The position numbers were made by a program, and so were the translations under genes. The notes beneath the pieces were generated by a model. It was not told where the DNA came from and did not search any database. It saw nothing but the letters and a program-made list of their open reading frames with translations. A stretch of 64,000 nt of DNA. Source: Bermanella sp049115935. GTDB lineage: Bacteria > Pseudomonadota > Gammaproteobacteria > Pseudomonadales > Oceanobacteraceae. The stretch covers positions 62,001 through 126,000 of the forward strand of contig JAGDZK010000023.1 in the NCBI GenBank assembly GCA_049115935.1. The letters run 5' to 3'. Shown piece by piece: positions 34,359 through 43,754 of this stretch (the stretch's first letter is position 1; each line of letters begins with the position of its first letter).

Positions 34359-35711
34359 CTATTCATAAATTTCGTACGGATCGTTTTTGCCAGCCCAATA
34401 ATCTTCACCTTCAAGTTTAAAGTTTGAAGAAAAAGAACCATCTCCATTATTTATCCAAGTAATGTTTCTGGCATCTTGATAATCGATTATGTCAGGTAAG
34501 CCATCGCTATTTATATCCTGCACTCTAATCCAATCTATCCAACCACCAAGCGGGGCTTCACCTGATAAATTTGAATCATCATATTCAGCATCTACACCAC
34601 GATCTCTAAAATCCTCACCACCCCTTTTAGCCCAATCGGTTCTTCTCTCAATATTGTTTGATTGATCTATAAAGGTTTTTTCCCCTGTGGCAACCAGTAA
34701 CTGTACATAAAACCCTTGGTAAAGGGTAAATTTTCCGCCTGAATTATCACCCGTTCTTAATATGATAATATCTTTGAGGCTATCACCATTAATGTCTTCA
34801 GCCTCTATGTCCAGTACCGTGCCCAACTTATCTATTGTTGGCAGAATAACAGGAGATTCATATCGCCCTGTGCTATTACCATAATAAATGGCGGTATCCA
34901 TACCTTGGATTTCATGACCGCCTTTAAGTAAATCAAGATAACCATCTTCATTCACATCAATTAACTCCGTGGTATAGCCTCTATGCTGAACTTGATCTGC
35001 ATTGGTAATTCGATCGCTGGACTTGGTAAATTGTGCATTCCCATTATTAATCAAAAAATAAAAGCCATCATTTGTGGCATCTCCCATTAATATATCAAGA
35101 TCGCCATCGTTATCGATATCACCAGCAGCGCCACTATGGAAATAACCTGTATATGAACTAAGGGCATTACTGAATTCTAAGTTGCTTTTCGTACTCAAAT
35201 AAAGCTCCGCCACTTCTCCAGCAAAAGGCTCTTGGTCTAAACCATGACCAAAGTTAACAACGTCAGGTATATCATCACCATTAAAATCGCCTACAATGGT
35301 TTTTCTAGGATGAATTAAACCTTCACCACCCGTTATAAAGCTATCTTCTCTTACAAACTCACCATTATTGTTTTGTCTATAAAAATAGGGACGCTGTTTA
35401 TCAACTAAATTTGAACCTGACTGTAAAAAATCAATATCCCCATCATCGTCAAAATCACCATATCCAACCCCATGGTAAACGCCTGAATATCTATTTTCTT
35501 CGAAGCCAAATAAACGGTTATGACGAAACTCAGACTTTTGAGCTTCATAAGAAGTACTGTTATTCACGGACAAATCTGGGGAAAGATGAAGATCTATTTT
35601 CTCAACGTCTTCTGCTGGTGGCGTGTTACTTTTTTCATTACTACTTCCACACGCAGTCATAATGATAGTTAAAGCTACAATAGGCGGCCAATATTTCAGT
35701 GATTCCAACAC
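34359..35711 (-). CDS. FG-GAP/VCBS repeat lipoprotein
   Basis: A 450-residue surface-type protein starting at GTG 35711 (GAGGACC upstream). The signal peptide ends in a lipobox (IIMTAC, cysteine near residue 21), followed by a disordered stretch. Calcium-binding FG-GAP/VCBS-type repeats (GDFDDDGDIDFL, GDFNGDDIPDVV, GDIDNDGDLDIL, DVNEDGYLDLL, DINSDGLPDII) form a predicted seven-bladed beta-propeller. A ligand-binding or adhesive role is likely, but unproven. It is convergent with rsgA. Confidence 0.88.
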   Translation of the reverse strand: MLESLKYWPPIVALTIIMTACGSSNEKSNTPPAEDVEKIDLHLSPDLSVNNSTSYEAQKSEFRHNRLFGFEENRYSGVYHGVGYGDFDDDGDIDFLQSGSNLVDKQRPYFYRQNNNGEFVREDSFITGGEGLIHPRKTIVGDFNGDDIPDVVNFGHGLDQEPFAGEVAELYLSTKSNLEFSNALSSYTGYFHSGAAGDIDNDGDLDILMGDATNDGFYFLINNGNAQFTKSSDRITNADQVQHRGYTTELIDVNEDGYLDLLKGGHEIQGMDTAIYYGNSTGRYESPVILPTIDKLGTVLDIEAEDINGDSLKDIIILRTGDNSGGKFTLYQGFYVQLLVATGEKTFIDQSNNIERRTDWAKRGGEDFRDRGVDAEYDDSNLSGEAPLGGWIDWIRVQDINSDGLPDIIDYQDARNITWINNGDGSFSSNFKLEGEDYWAGKNDPYEIYE

Positions 35712-35769
35712 TTTTAGGTCCTCAATCGTATATAGTTAAATAATGAAAATATGACTTTCTAAGTTAGTG

Positions 35770-36255
35770 CTACGCACTTTTCAATTTTTTATACGTCTCA
35801 CGCAGCAACATCACATCATTAGCAGCACGGTGCATCTCTAAACCAAGCTGTTTGACCATAGCGTCTTTGGTATCGCTCCAAACAGCCATATCGTCTTCGG
35901 ATAATAAGCGGGTGAGAGTATCAAGTTTGAAACGTTGAATAATTTCAGCTTCATCGAACAAGCGACCTAACCAAGAACTATCAAAGCTCCAAGCGTCGCT
36001 GTAGAGGGTGAGGCCACTGCATAAATCATTTAGAAATATGGCGACTTCACGGGGGGTTTTACCGTGCTCTTGCAGGTAATCACGGGTGATGCCGTGAATG
36101 GCTTGGGCTTTTTCGTCCCAATGGTCCCAGCCTTCGGCAGGTTTAATCAGCAATGCATGGACGGAGCCATCTGCAAGGGCGATACCCACTTCAATGGGGT
36201 AACTACCGCGTCCAAATCCGGACGCTTCTAAATCAATAATGGCCGGCATTTCCAT
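35770..36255 (-). CDS. DEDDh-type 3'-5' exonuclease-like protein
   Basis: A 161-residue protein of the RNase H-like/DnaQ exonuclease fold. The first catalytic box is AIIDLEASGFGRGS (DxE), the second region is LYSDAWSFDSSWL with an aspartate, and the last is HRAANDV (His/Asp) near residue 142. These fit the DEDDh pattern of 3'-5' exonucleases acting on DNA or RNA. The domain is short, so substrate specificity is not predictable. ATG 36255 follows AAGGTATAACATA; an ATG 6 bp later is also possible. Confidence 0.85.
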   Translation of the reverse strand: MEMPAIIDLEASGFGRGSYPIEVGIALADGSVHALLIKPAEGWDHWDEKAQAIHGITRDYLQEHGKTPREVAIFLNDLCSGLTLYSDAWSFDSSWLGRLFDEAEIIQRFKLDTLTRLLSEDDMAVWSDTKDAMVKQLGLEMHRAANDVMLLRETYKKLKSA

Positions 36256-36339
36256 TATGTTATACCTTTTTTTATGGCACCAAGCGTGCTTGATGCGGAA
36301 TCCGGGCGTAATAACGGCTGTAAGCGATTCGTCCTTTGC

Positions 36340-38091
36340 TTAACCCACTTCATTAGGCGTGACTCGCAATACTTCTTCTATGGTGGTGAGTCCTGCTGCC
36401 ACCTTCTGCGCACCACTTAAGCGTAGGTTACGCATGCCGTTTTTCATGGCTTGGCGTCTTAATTGCGCCATATCTGTTTGTACTTGGATAAGATCTGCCA
36501 ATGTATCACTCATAGGCATAACTTCATAGAGCCCAGCTCGACCCATGTAACCTGTGTTGCGGCACTCTAAACAGCCGACAGGCTCGTAAATAAATTCAGG
36601 GGCTTTGGCGCTCCATGGCTGAACCAGTTCATTCCATTGTTTAATGTCAGTGGCTTGTTTCTGTTTACAATGGGGGCACAAAGTACGCACTAGACGCTGC
36701 GCCATCACCCCTGATACTGCACTTTTAATCAGATAATGGGGCACGCCAATATGCTGTAATCGAGCAATGGCACTGGGTGCATCATTGGTATGCAAAGTAG
36801 ATAAAACCAAGTGGCCGGTTAGCGCAGCTTGAATGGCCATTTCGGCGGTTTCGCTATCACGAATCTCACCCACCATGATGATATCTGGGTCTTGTCGCAT
36901 TAATGCACGAATACCGGATGCAAAATCTAAATCGATGGTTGGATTCACCTGCATTTGGTTAAACGTGGCCTCTACCATTTCGATTGGGTCTTCCACGGTA
37001 CACACGTTAACTTCTTCTGTGGCGAGCTGCTTTAAGGTGCTGTAAAGCGTGGTGGTTTTACCTGACCCTGTGGGGCCTGTTACCAATACAATCCCTGAGG
37101 TTTGATGCACCATGTGATCCCACAGGGCATAGTCTTCTTTACTAAAACCCAGCTCACTGAAATTGCGCAGCAATACATCTGGATCAAAAATTCGCATGAC
37201 TAACTTTTCGCCAAACGCGGTGGGCATGGTGCTTAAGCGTAACTCTACTTCATGGCCATTAGGTGTGCGGGTTTTTATACGGCTATCTTGTGGTTTACGC
37301 TTTTCAGCGATATTCATGCGCCCTAAGCTTTTTATGCGCGAGGTAACAGCGTTAGATACGGTTGCCGGAAACTCATAAACAGGATGCAATACACCGTCAA
37401 TACGAAAGCGCACTTTCGAGATATCACGACGCGGTTCAATATGAATATCACTGGCGCGCTGTTCAAAGGCATATTGAAACAACCAATCAACGATATTCAC
37501 AATGTGTTCATCATTGGCGTCTGAGTTACCTTTACTGCCCAGTTCAACCAAGGACTCTAAATTGCTGCCCTGCTTTTGGTGTAACGCACTGGCGCCACTG
37601 ACCGATGCCGCCAACGAGAAAAACTCCACTTGAAAACGTTGTATATCAGACGGCTTCGCCACAACGATTTCAACTTGGCGACGATTAATGTGTTCAATAT
37701 CAGCAATCCAGCGGCGATCAAATGGTTCAGCCGTGGCAACTGTCACCACATCTTGCGTAAGCCCAACCGGTAATAAACCATGACGCTTAGCAAACGCAAA
37801 CGACATGGTGGGGGTGACTTTACTGGCTTTCACTTTTAACGGGTCAATAGTGAAGTATTCAAGGTTGGATTCTTTTGCCAGTAAACCCATGATGAATTCT
37901 TCATCCAGTTTTACATCTTGATTTACCGCACTTTTAAATTGATAGCTTTGAATGGCCGTAGCAGGATGGGATTTGCCATTCATGCCTTTTTGCTTAATAT
38001 CAGCCAGGTGTTCAGGGCTTAGGTGGCCGTCCTGCTTCAGCAAGTTAGTAATGGCCCCTATGGATAATTTTAAATCTTGTACCTGGCTCAT
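36340..38091 (-). CDS. GspE/PilB-family type II secretion/pilus ATPase
   Basis: A 583-residue assembly ATPase. An N-terminal MshEN-like domain (to about 170) precedes the ATPase core with Walker A GPTGSGKTTTLYSTL (near residue 345), the Asp box and HLVLSTLHTNDAPSAIARL, Walker B IIMVGEIRD, and the C-terminal zinc-binding cysteines (CPHC, CLEC). ATG 38091 (MSQVQDLKLSIG) is preferred to GTG 38103 because GGAAACAG lies 8 bp upstream. No other secretion or pilus genes are adjacent, so its machine is encoded elsewhere. Confidence 0.92.
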   Translation of the reverse strand: MSQVQDLKLSIGAITNLLKQDGHLSPEHLADIKQKGMNGKSHPATAIQSYQFKSAVNQDVKLDEEFIMGLLAKESNLEYFTIDPLKVKASKVTPTMSFAFAKRHGLLPVGLTQDVVTVATAEPFDRRWIADIEHINRRQVEIVVAKPSDIQRFQVEFFSLAASVSGASALHQKQGSNLESLVELGSKGNSDANDEHIVNIVDWLFQYAFEQRASDIHIEPRRDISKVRFRIDGVLHPVYEFPATVSNAVTSRIKSLGRMNIAEKRKPQDSRIKTRTPNGHEVELRLSTMPTAFGEKLVMRIFDPDVLLRNFSELGFSKEDYALWDHMVHQTSGIVLVTGPTGSGKTTTLYSTLKQLATEEVNVCTVEDPIEMVEATFNQMQVNPTIDLDFASGIRALMRQDPDIIMVGEIRDSETAEMAIQAALTGHLVLSTLHTNDAPSAIARLQHIGVPHYLIKSAVSGVMAQRLVRTLCPHCKQKQATDIKQWNELVQPWSAKAPEFIYEPVGCLECRNTGYMGRAGLYEVMPMSDTLADLIQVQTDMAQLRRQAMKNGMRNLRLSGAQKVAAGLTTIEEVLRVTPNEVG

Positions 38092-38142
38092 ATCTGTTTC
38101 CACTACCCGCTTATTTCAAGGCGAGTATCTTTAGCAAAATGA

Positions 38143-39525
38143 TTATGCATCAGCTTGAAGGCGTGTCATTAACGCCTGCTTTGCATCCAATAAGTTTCGT
38201 CTTTCAACCGTTATGCGGCGCTGCCAGCTGGCCAACTTGGCGCGACTGGTTTCATCTGTAATGGCCTGCTGAATATCTTGTGCTGCAATCATGGCATTAA
38301 CCACCAGCTGACATCGAATCACCTCATTCACCGCTTGATAACGTGAATCTTGGCAACGTAGTAATACATACGCTAACGCCTGTAATGATGATTCATGCTC
38401 GCCATGGCCCTGCCCTACCCGGGTTAATAAATCTTGAATCCAAGGAGCACCATTTACATCGGCTTGCTGCGCTTGGGCATATAAATATTCGCCCAGTTCT
38501 AACATGGCCATACCCAGACCATTATTCGCGATCCAAGTTTCAAGGCCCGCGCTTAATTGTGACGCCGATAACGATAATAATCGCTGACTCAATCCGCGGC
38601 TGTGACTGTTGTTATCCACATATAAACCCACCGCAACGCCTGCCGGTTGTAATAACTTTTGCAGATCAAGCTGCAACACCAACCAACGACCCCTAATAGG
38701 ATCAGGACAATTTGGTAATTCATTTAGCAATAAACAAATGGCACTGATCTGACGACTCATCACCAACAATGACCACCAGTTTTCTTGTTGTGAGAATTGA
38801 TCCCAGTGACGGCTTAATCGGGTTAATGATTCTTGTAGCAAATCATAAGCAGGTAATTCATTCTTTGACCACGCATCCACAAAATTTTGCGGGCTGAAAA
38901 AACTCAACTTAGGAAACAGCAAACCATAACCACGTTCGGCTTTATTAATATCACATGGCACTAACGGGTGTTTTTGAGCGAGCTGTTTTGCAAAAGTAAA
39001 TAAGTCTTCTACACGACCCGACTTCAGTTCTAACTCAATTTCACACAAATTAATGCTTTGGCTAGTGCCGTTATGAGATTGATTTTCAGATTTGTTATGA
39101 ATTAAGCCTTCGTCTAATACCAGCTCAATCTCACTTTCGCCAAATTGCTTTAACCACACATGACGAGAAAAATCGGTTTTAAAAATAGGCTGTATTTGCT
39201 CACGCAGTTCAGCATCTAACTGAATATCATTTGCAAAGAGTGACCAATCTATCTGTGGGGATGCGATATCGTACTCCCACTCACCACGTTCATGTAAACC
39301 CGCGATCGCTTGGCCTTTGTTTTTAAGGGTTTGTTTATAGCCGTGCTGAGATTTACGTACTCGTAAAGCGGCGTGTGCCTTATTAAGTGCTAAATCCGGT
39401 GTATCAAAATATTGGTTATCCAGCTCTAACGGCGCACCTTGGGGTAAACCTAGATTCTCATCTTGAATGAAATTTGCGACCCCATGACTGGGTAATGAGA
39501 GCTTCAGTTCGACTTCTTTCGCCAT
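38143..39525 (-). CDS. CYTH and CHAD domain-containing protein
   Basis: A 460-residue protein. The N-terminal CYTH triphosphatase domain starts EVELKLSLPS, with the ExExK tunnel motif, and includes YFDTPDLAL, ALRVRKSQHGYKQTLK and CEIELELKSG; these match inorganic triphosphatase YgiF. The C-terminal half is a helical CHAD-like domain that binds polyphosphate. A role in polyphosphate or triphosphate metabolism is inferred. The start ATG 39525 has the family-typical AKEVELKL. It reads in the same direction as the ATPase gene but with a 52-bp gap. Confidence 0.88.
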   Translation of the reverse strand: MAKEVELKLSLPSHGVANFIQDENLGLPQGAPLELDNQYFDTPDLALNKAHAALRVRKSQHGYKQTLKNKGQAIAGLHERGEWEYDIASPQIDWSLFANDIQLDAELREQIQPIFKTDFSRHVWLKQFGESEIELVLDEGLIHNKSENQSHNGTSQSINLCEIELELKSGRVEDLFTFAKQLAQKHPLVPCDINKAERGYGLLFPKLSFFSPQNFVDAWSKNELPAYDLLQESLTRLSRHWDQFSQQENWWSLLVMSRQISAICLLLNELPNCPDPIRGRWLVLQLDLQKLLQPAGVAVGLYVDNNSHSRGLSQRLLSLSASQLSAGLETWIANNGLGMAMLELGEYLYAQAQQADVNGAPWIQDLLTRVGQGHGEHESSLQALAYVLLRCQDSRYQAVNEVIRCQLVVNAMIAAQDIQQAITDETSRAKLASWQRRITVERRNLLDAKQALMTRLQADA

Positions 39526-39695
39526 AGCCTTCTACTTATAATTTTTTATCTGCGCAAGCTTAGCAGAAAGCCACTCAAGACTCAGTAACCTAAATGCAAC
39601 ACTGACTAATTAATCACAGTTAAATCCATAGAAACCCCAAGACATTTTTAACCGCTTTGATACACTGATGACACTCCTTACTACAGGTTTAGGGC

Positions 39696-40844
39696 ATGAA
39701 GCACTTACCGAACATCAAACAGCAGCTCAGCACACTTTTAGCATTGCCTAGTATCTCCAGCGCGTTGCCCGCTTACGACATGAGTAACAAAGGTGTCATT
39801 GATCAAATTGCCAGCTGGTGTGAAACATTGGGTTTTAAAGTGGATATTCAATGTGTGGATAAAGCCCGTGGCAAGTTCAACCTACTGGCCACACTCGGTA
39901 GTGGCCCAGGTGGGTTAATTCTATCCGGCCATACTGACACCGTGCCGTGCAACATTGAAAAATGGCAAAGCGATCCATTTAAATTAACCGACAAAGACAA
40001 CCGTTTTTATGGCTTGGGTTCATGCGATATGAAAGGCTTTTTTGCCTTAGCATTAGCCGCCATAGAAAAAGTGGACGCCAGCCAATTAAAAGCCCCTATT
40101 TTTATCCTTGCCACCGCCGACGAAGAAACCAGCATGAGTGGCGCACGGGCGCTGGCCACACTGGGTTTACCAAAAGCCCGTGCCGCCATCATTGGTGAAC
40201 CCACAGGTTTAAAACCCATTAATATGCACAAAGGCATATTAATGGAAGGCATCAAAATCACAGGCCAAGCTGGCCATAGTTCAGACCCTGAACTGGGTAA
40301 CAATGCCATGGACGCCATGCATACTGTCATTAGTGAACTAAAAGATTTTCGCCAGCAGCTTAAACAAGAATTCAACCACACCGCGTTTAGCGTACCTAGT
40401 CCAACCTTAAATCTAGGCTGCATTCATGGTGGCGATAATCCCAATCGTATTTGCGGGCAATGCGAATTGCATTTTGACTTGCGCATGATCCCAGGCATGA
40501 ATACCAATCAACTGCGACAACGCATTCAAGATCGCCTCGATATGGTGGCCAAACAAACCCAAACTCAAATTGAGTTTTATCGATTATTCGATGGCGTGGA
40601 TGCCTTTGCCAGTGGCGAAAACAGCGAGCTAGTCGCATTGGCTGAAAAATTATCAGGCCATGGTGCAGAAGCGGTAGCGTTCGCAACCGAAGCACCATTT
40701 TTAGCCGCCGCTAATATCGACACCGTGGTAATGGGCGCGGGCTCCATTGACCAAGCGCACCAGCCTGATGAATATATGGCCCATGATCAAATTGAACCCA
40801 TGGTGAAATACATCGGACAATTTATTAAACATTATTGTTTGTAA
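39696..40844 (+). CDS. argE: Acetylornithine deacetylase
   Basis: A 382-residue M20-family metallopeptidase. Zinc-site motifs include LSGHTDTVPC and GLGSCDMKGFFALAL, ATADEETSMSGARAL, IIGEPTGLKP with the dimerisation GHSSDPELGNNAMDAM and MGAGSIDQAHQPDEYM near the end. It removes acetate from N-acetylornithine to give ornithine in arginine synthesis. argA follows 51 bp downstream, the usual pairing with this linear pathway. ATG 39696 lies behind AGGGC. Confidence 0.95.
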   Translation: MKHLPNIKQQLSTLLALPSISSALPAYDMSNKGVIDQIASWCETLGFKVDIQCVDKARGKFNLLATLGSGPGGLILSGHTDTVPCNIEKWQSDPFKLTDKDNRFYGLGSCDMKGFFALALAAIEKVDASQLKAPIFILATADEETSMSGARALATLGLPKARAAIIGEPTGLKPINMHKGILMEGIKITGQAGHSSDPELGNNAMDAMHTVISELKDFRQQLKQEFNHTAFSVPSPTLNLGCIHGGDNPNRICGQCELHFDLRMIPGMNTNQLRQRIQDRLDMVAKQTQTQIEFYRLFDGVDAFASGENSELVALAEKLSGHGAEAVAFATEAPFLAAANIDTVVMGAGSIDQAHQPDEYMAHDQIEPMVKYIGQFIKHYCL

Positions 40845-40895
40845 GTAGCAAAAGCCCTTACACTTAACCGATTAACACACAAAAGATTAAACACA

Positions 40896-42200
40896 TTGAC
40901 TGACTCTATTGACCAACACGTCAACTGGTTTAGACAAAGTTCCCCCTACATTAATGCACATAGGGGTAAAACCTTTGTCATCATGTTAGGGGGTGACACA
41001 CTCGCTTCCGACCAGTTCCAACACATTATTCACGACATCGCCTTGCTGAACAGTTTAGGGGTGCGCTTAGTTTTGGTTCATGGTGCACGACCACAAATCG
41101 ACGAGCTATGTGAATTAAAAAATCAAAGTGCCACCTTCAGTGATAACAAACGTATTACTGATAAAGCCATGTTGGTGACAGTGCAACAAGCGGTAGGACA
41201 ATTACGTTCACAAATTGAAGCCATATTAACCACAGGTATGAGCAACAGCCCCATGCACGGCGCTGATATTCGCGTGGTGGGTGGTAATTTTGTTATTGCC
41301 AAGCCAATGGGTGTGATTGATGGCGTTGATTTTGGCCATACTGGTGAAGTACGCAAAATCGACGTGCGTGCTATTAATAAAGTGCTCGATAATAACGCCA
41401 TCGCGTTACTCAATTGCTTAGGGTATAGCCGCACAGGTGAAACATTTAACCTTGCAGTTGAAGACGTCGCCACTGAAACTGCCATTGCTTTGCAAGCAGA
41501 TAAACTGATTTTATTCGGTGAGAATAACTGCATTAAACGTGACGGTCAGTTGGTAAAAGAGGTGGTCACCAGCGCCATTCCTCAACTGCTTGCACAAGGG
41601 CTTAATAACGAACAAACGCTGCATCTGAATACTGCCAGTTATGCCGTCAATAGTGGCGTGAAACGTTGTCAGCTAATTCAACATACTCAAGATGGCGCAC
41701 TACTAACAGAGTTATTCACTCTTGATGGTTGCGGCACCCTGGTCAGTCAGCATCACCAAGAGCAGCTACGTGCTGCGCGCATGGAAGATGTGATGGGTAT
41801 ATTAGACTTACTCAGTCCATTAGAAGAAAAGGGCATTCTTGTACGCCGCTCACGCAAAGTACTTGAAACCGAAATTGATCGTTTTCGAGTCTTAGTAAAA
41901 GACGGTATGGTGTTAGGTTGCGCGGCACTTTATCCATACGGTGAAGACATGGCCGAACTTGCCTGCGTTGCGGTTCACGGCGAGTACCGCAGTGGCCAAC
42001 GAGGTGACCGTCTATTAAACACCTTGGTCAGTGAAGCCAAGAATAAAGGCATCAAAAACTTATTTGTTTTAACCACCCGAACCGCACAGTGGTTTGAAGA
42101 GCGAGGTTTTAAAGCCGCCGATATAGACGACTTACCGCCACAGAAAAAAGAACTTTATAACTACCAGCGCAACAGTAAGGTATTTATAAAAGCCCTTTAA
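40896..42200 (+). CDS. argA: Amino-acid N-acetyltransferase (N-acetylglutamate synthase)
   Basis: A 434-residue first enzyme of arginine synthesis, with an N-terminal amino-acid-kinase-like domain (VRLVLVHGARPQIDELCEL) and a C-terminal GNAT acetyltransferase domain (VHGEYRSGQRGDRLLNTLV, then NLFVLTTRTAQWFEERGFK). The start is TTG 40896; the N-terminus aligns with other ArgA proteins just after it (VNWFRQSSPYINAHRG) and there is no in-frame ATG nearby. No Shine-Dalgarno sequence is visible, so expression is probably low or coupled to argE. The kinase-like domain would bind arginine for feedback inhibition. Confidence 0.95.
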   Translation: MTDSIDQHVNWFRQSSPYINAHRGKTFVIMLGGDTLASDQFQHIIHDIALLNSLGVRLVLVHGARPQIDELCELKNQSATFSDNKRITDKAMLVTVQQAVGQLRSQIEAILTTGMSNSPMHGADIRVVGGNFVIAKPMGVIDGVDFGHTGEVRKIDVRAINKVLDNNAIALLNCLGYSRTGETFNLAVEDVATETAIALQADKLILFGENNCIKRDGQLVKEVVTSAIPQLLAQGLNNEQTLHLNTASYAVNSGVKRCQLIQHTQDGALLTELFTLDGCGTLVSQHHQEQLRAARMEDVMGILDLLSPLEEKGILVRRSRKVLETEIDRFRVLVKDGMVLGCAALYPYGEDMAELACVAVHGEYRSGQRGDRLLNTLVSEAKNKGIKNLFVLTTRTAQWFEERGFKAADIDDLPPQKKELYNYQRNSKVFIKAL

Positions 42201-42212
42201 AGGGCATATAAA

Positions 42213-42245
42213 AAACCCGTTTACAGTCATGTAAACGGGTTTTGT
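42213..42245 (+). terminator. Intrinsic terminator after argA
   Basis: AAACCCGTTTAC pairs with GTAAACGGGTTT around a 6-nt loop, 13 bp after the argA stop. The T-run is short, but the stem is 12 bp. Confidence 0.85.
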
Positions 42246-42274
42246 GAGACAAAAAAGCAGATAGCACTGCAAAC

Positions 42275-42613
42275 TTACCGCCCCATAAACTCATTGATCA
42301 AGCTAGTCAGGGCATCGTTCAAACCGTCTTCGAATTCTTCTAGACTTTCATCAAATAAAGCTAAGTATTTTTCAGCTTGGGAATGGTTTAATTTTTTTTG
42401 CGCAACACTGTACTGCATCTCAGGTGCGGATTTATTTCTTCTAGGAATGAACTGACAATCTAGGTAATCCGTATTTAACGATTGTAATTTTTCACAAGCA
42501 AACTCACAAAAGTCATCCACTAGGCTGTCACCGGTCGGCCCAAGACACCCAGGTTCAACTCGATATATTAAAGAAAGTTTATTGTCTTGCGACAATGGTA
42601 ATACACTTTTCAT
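42275..42613 (-). CDS. Conserved hypothetical protein next to argA
   Basis: A 112-residue acidic cytosolic protein starting at ATG 42613 (MKSVLPLSQDNKLSLIYRVE), chosen because family-like proteins start there; the upstream frame from 42673 is hydrophobic and unlike them. Features include EPGCLGPTGDSL and EMQYSVAQKKLNHSQAEKYL. Similar proteins lie beside argA in Pseudomonas (recollection). The function is unknown. AGGGAATAGG precedes the start. Confidence 0.7.
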   Translation of the reverse strand: MKSVLPLSQDNKLSLIYRVEPGCLGPTGDSLVDDFCEFACEKLQSLNTDYLDCQFIPRRNKSAPEMQYSVAQKKLNHSQAEKYLALFDESLEEFEDGLNDALTSLINEFMGR

Positions 42614-42757
42614 ATACCTATTCCCTACCCCGGCACCAACATTCACAACCACTAAGATCGCACCCAAGGGCAAATCATTTATGGTAATAATTGTAGCTCT
42701 TATTTGGGGTATCGACAGGCCATATAAAGAAAATGAAGCGCCTCGCCGTAAATTAGC

Positions 42758-43183
42758 TTATTTCGTTTGAAGCAGCTTTTTAAATTCATTTAGTTCAGGC
42801 AGTGACTCAAATTGCTGTGAATGGGTAGCTACACTGTGCCAACTAGATAAGGTTGAGGTACATAGGTGTATCACGATCTGAGGTTGTACATCTATAGATA
42901 GAAGCCCTAATGGAATCCACATCATATCTAAGGCTTGAACGGGATTAGGAACGGGCGAGCCGCAGTTAGAGCAAAAATCCGACCGAAACCCACTCGCCTT
43001 CACCCATGATTTAATTAAATGACTGCCTTTGTTGAATCTGAAATTTGAGCGCTCAACAAGTGTCGCTGAGTTTGATGAGCTACCGCTTTGTTTTTTACAC
43101 AAAGAACAATGGCATTGATACGCATTAAAAGCATCAAGATTAATTTCAAATTCTATCGAACCACAAAGGCAGCTTCCGTTCAT
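42758..43183 (-). CDS. GFA-family (Mss4-like) zinc protein
   Basis: A 141-residue protein of the glutathione-dependent formaldehyde-activating family. Zinc ligands are visible: CLCGS at the N-terminus, CHCSLCKK (near residue 27) and CSNCGSPVP (near residue 75). Most members are not proven to act on formaldehyde. ATG 43183 (MNGSCLCGSIEF) is preferred over a TTG 12 bp upstream. It reads in the same direction as the outer-membrane protein gene and starts 18 bp after it. Confidence 0.88.
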   Translation of the reverse strand: MNGSCLCGSIEFEINLDAFNAYQCHCSLCKKQSGSSSNSATLVERSNFRFNKGSHLIKSWVKASGFRSDFCSNCGSPVPNPVQALDMMWIPLGLLSIDVQPQIVIHLCTSTLSSWHSVATHSQQFESLPELNEFKKLLQTK

Positions 43184-43201
43184 ATTAGCCCACAATAATT
43201 A

Positions 43202-43747
43202 TTAGAAATAAAAACGAATATTCAAGGAAGTATCAGTGGTAATGGTTTTCTGAGTAGTTTTATCATCGTCATCATCAAAACTATTTGAGTCAGTCTCATC
43301 CAGCTTTGAATACACCAGAGCAATCTCACTACCAATCGAGATATTCTCAACAAAATAATATTCAAAACCTACAATATGTGAAAGAGATACCCCTTTCATT
43401 TCGCTTTCATATTTATTATCTGATCCATCATATTTATTTTCTGAAGAACCTCTCAATAAACCTAAATTTAAGCCATACAAAAAATTAAATTCAGGCGCAA
43501 TGGCTTTCACACCAAAAAGGCCTATGCCTAATTCATAGATCTTAAAATCAAATTCTGAATAATCTTCACGATCGCGGCTTTGATTCGCATAACTAAACGT
43601 TGGCTCAATTCTAAATTCTTCGGTTATATTAATAGGCACATAAATTTTACTGCCGCTATCCTGAACAGAAACACCGACACCTGTTTGCACCTGTGCTAAT
43701 GTAGTTGTAGACATTAATGCCAAGCTTAGTGCTAAATACTTCTTCAT
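43202..43747 (-). CDS. Putative outer-membrane beta-barrel protein
   Basis: A 181-residue exported protein. The signal peptide is MKKYLALSLALMSTTTLA; the rest is made of alternating aromatic beta strands and ends in a typical terminal LNIRFYF. An acidic DDDDDK loop occurs near the C-terminus. ATG 43747 with AGGATG upstream is preferred to the ATG 6 bp earlier. It lies 1-8 bp after the upstream lipoprotein gene, so the two are cotranscribed. The function is unknown. Confidence 0.75.
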   Translation of the reverse strand: MKKYLALSLALMSTTTLAQVQTGVGVSVQDSGSKIYVPINITEEFRIEPTFSYANQSRDREDYSEFDFKIYELGIGLFGVKAIAPEFNFLYGLNLGLLRGSSENKYDGSDNKYESEMKGVSLSHIVGFEYYFVENISIGSEIALVYSKLDETDSNSFDDDDDKTTQKTITTDTSLNIRFYF

Positions 43748-43754
43748 AATCATC

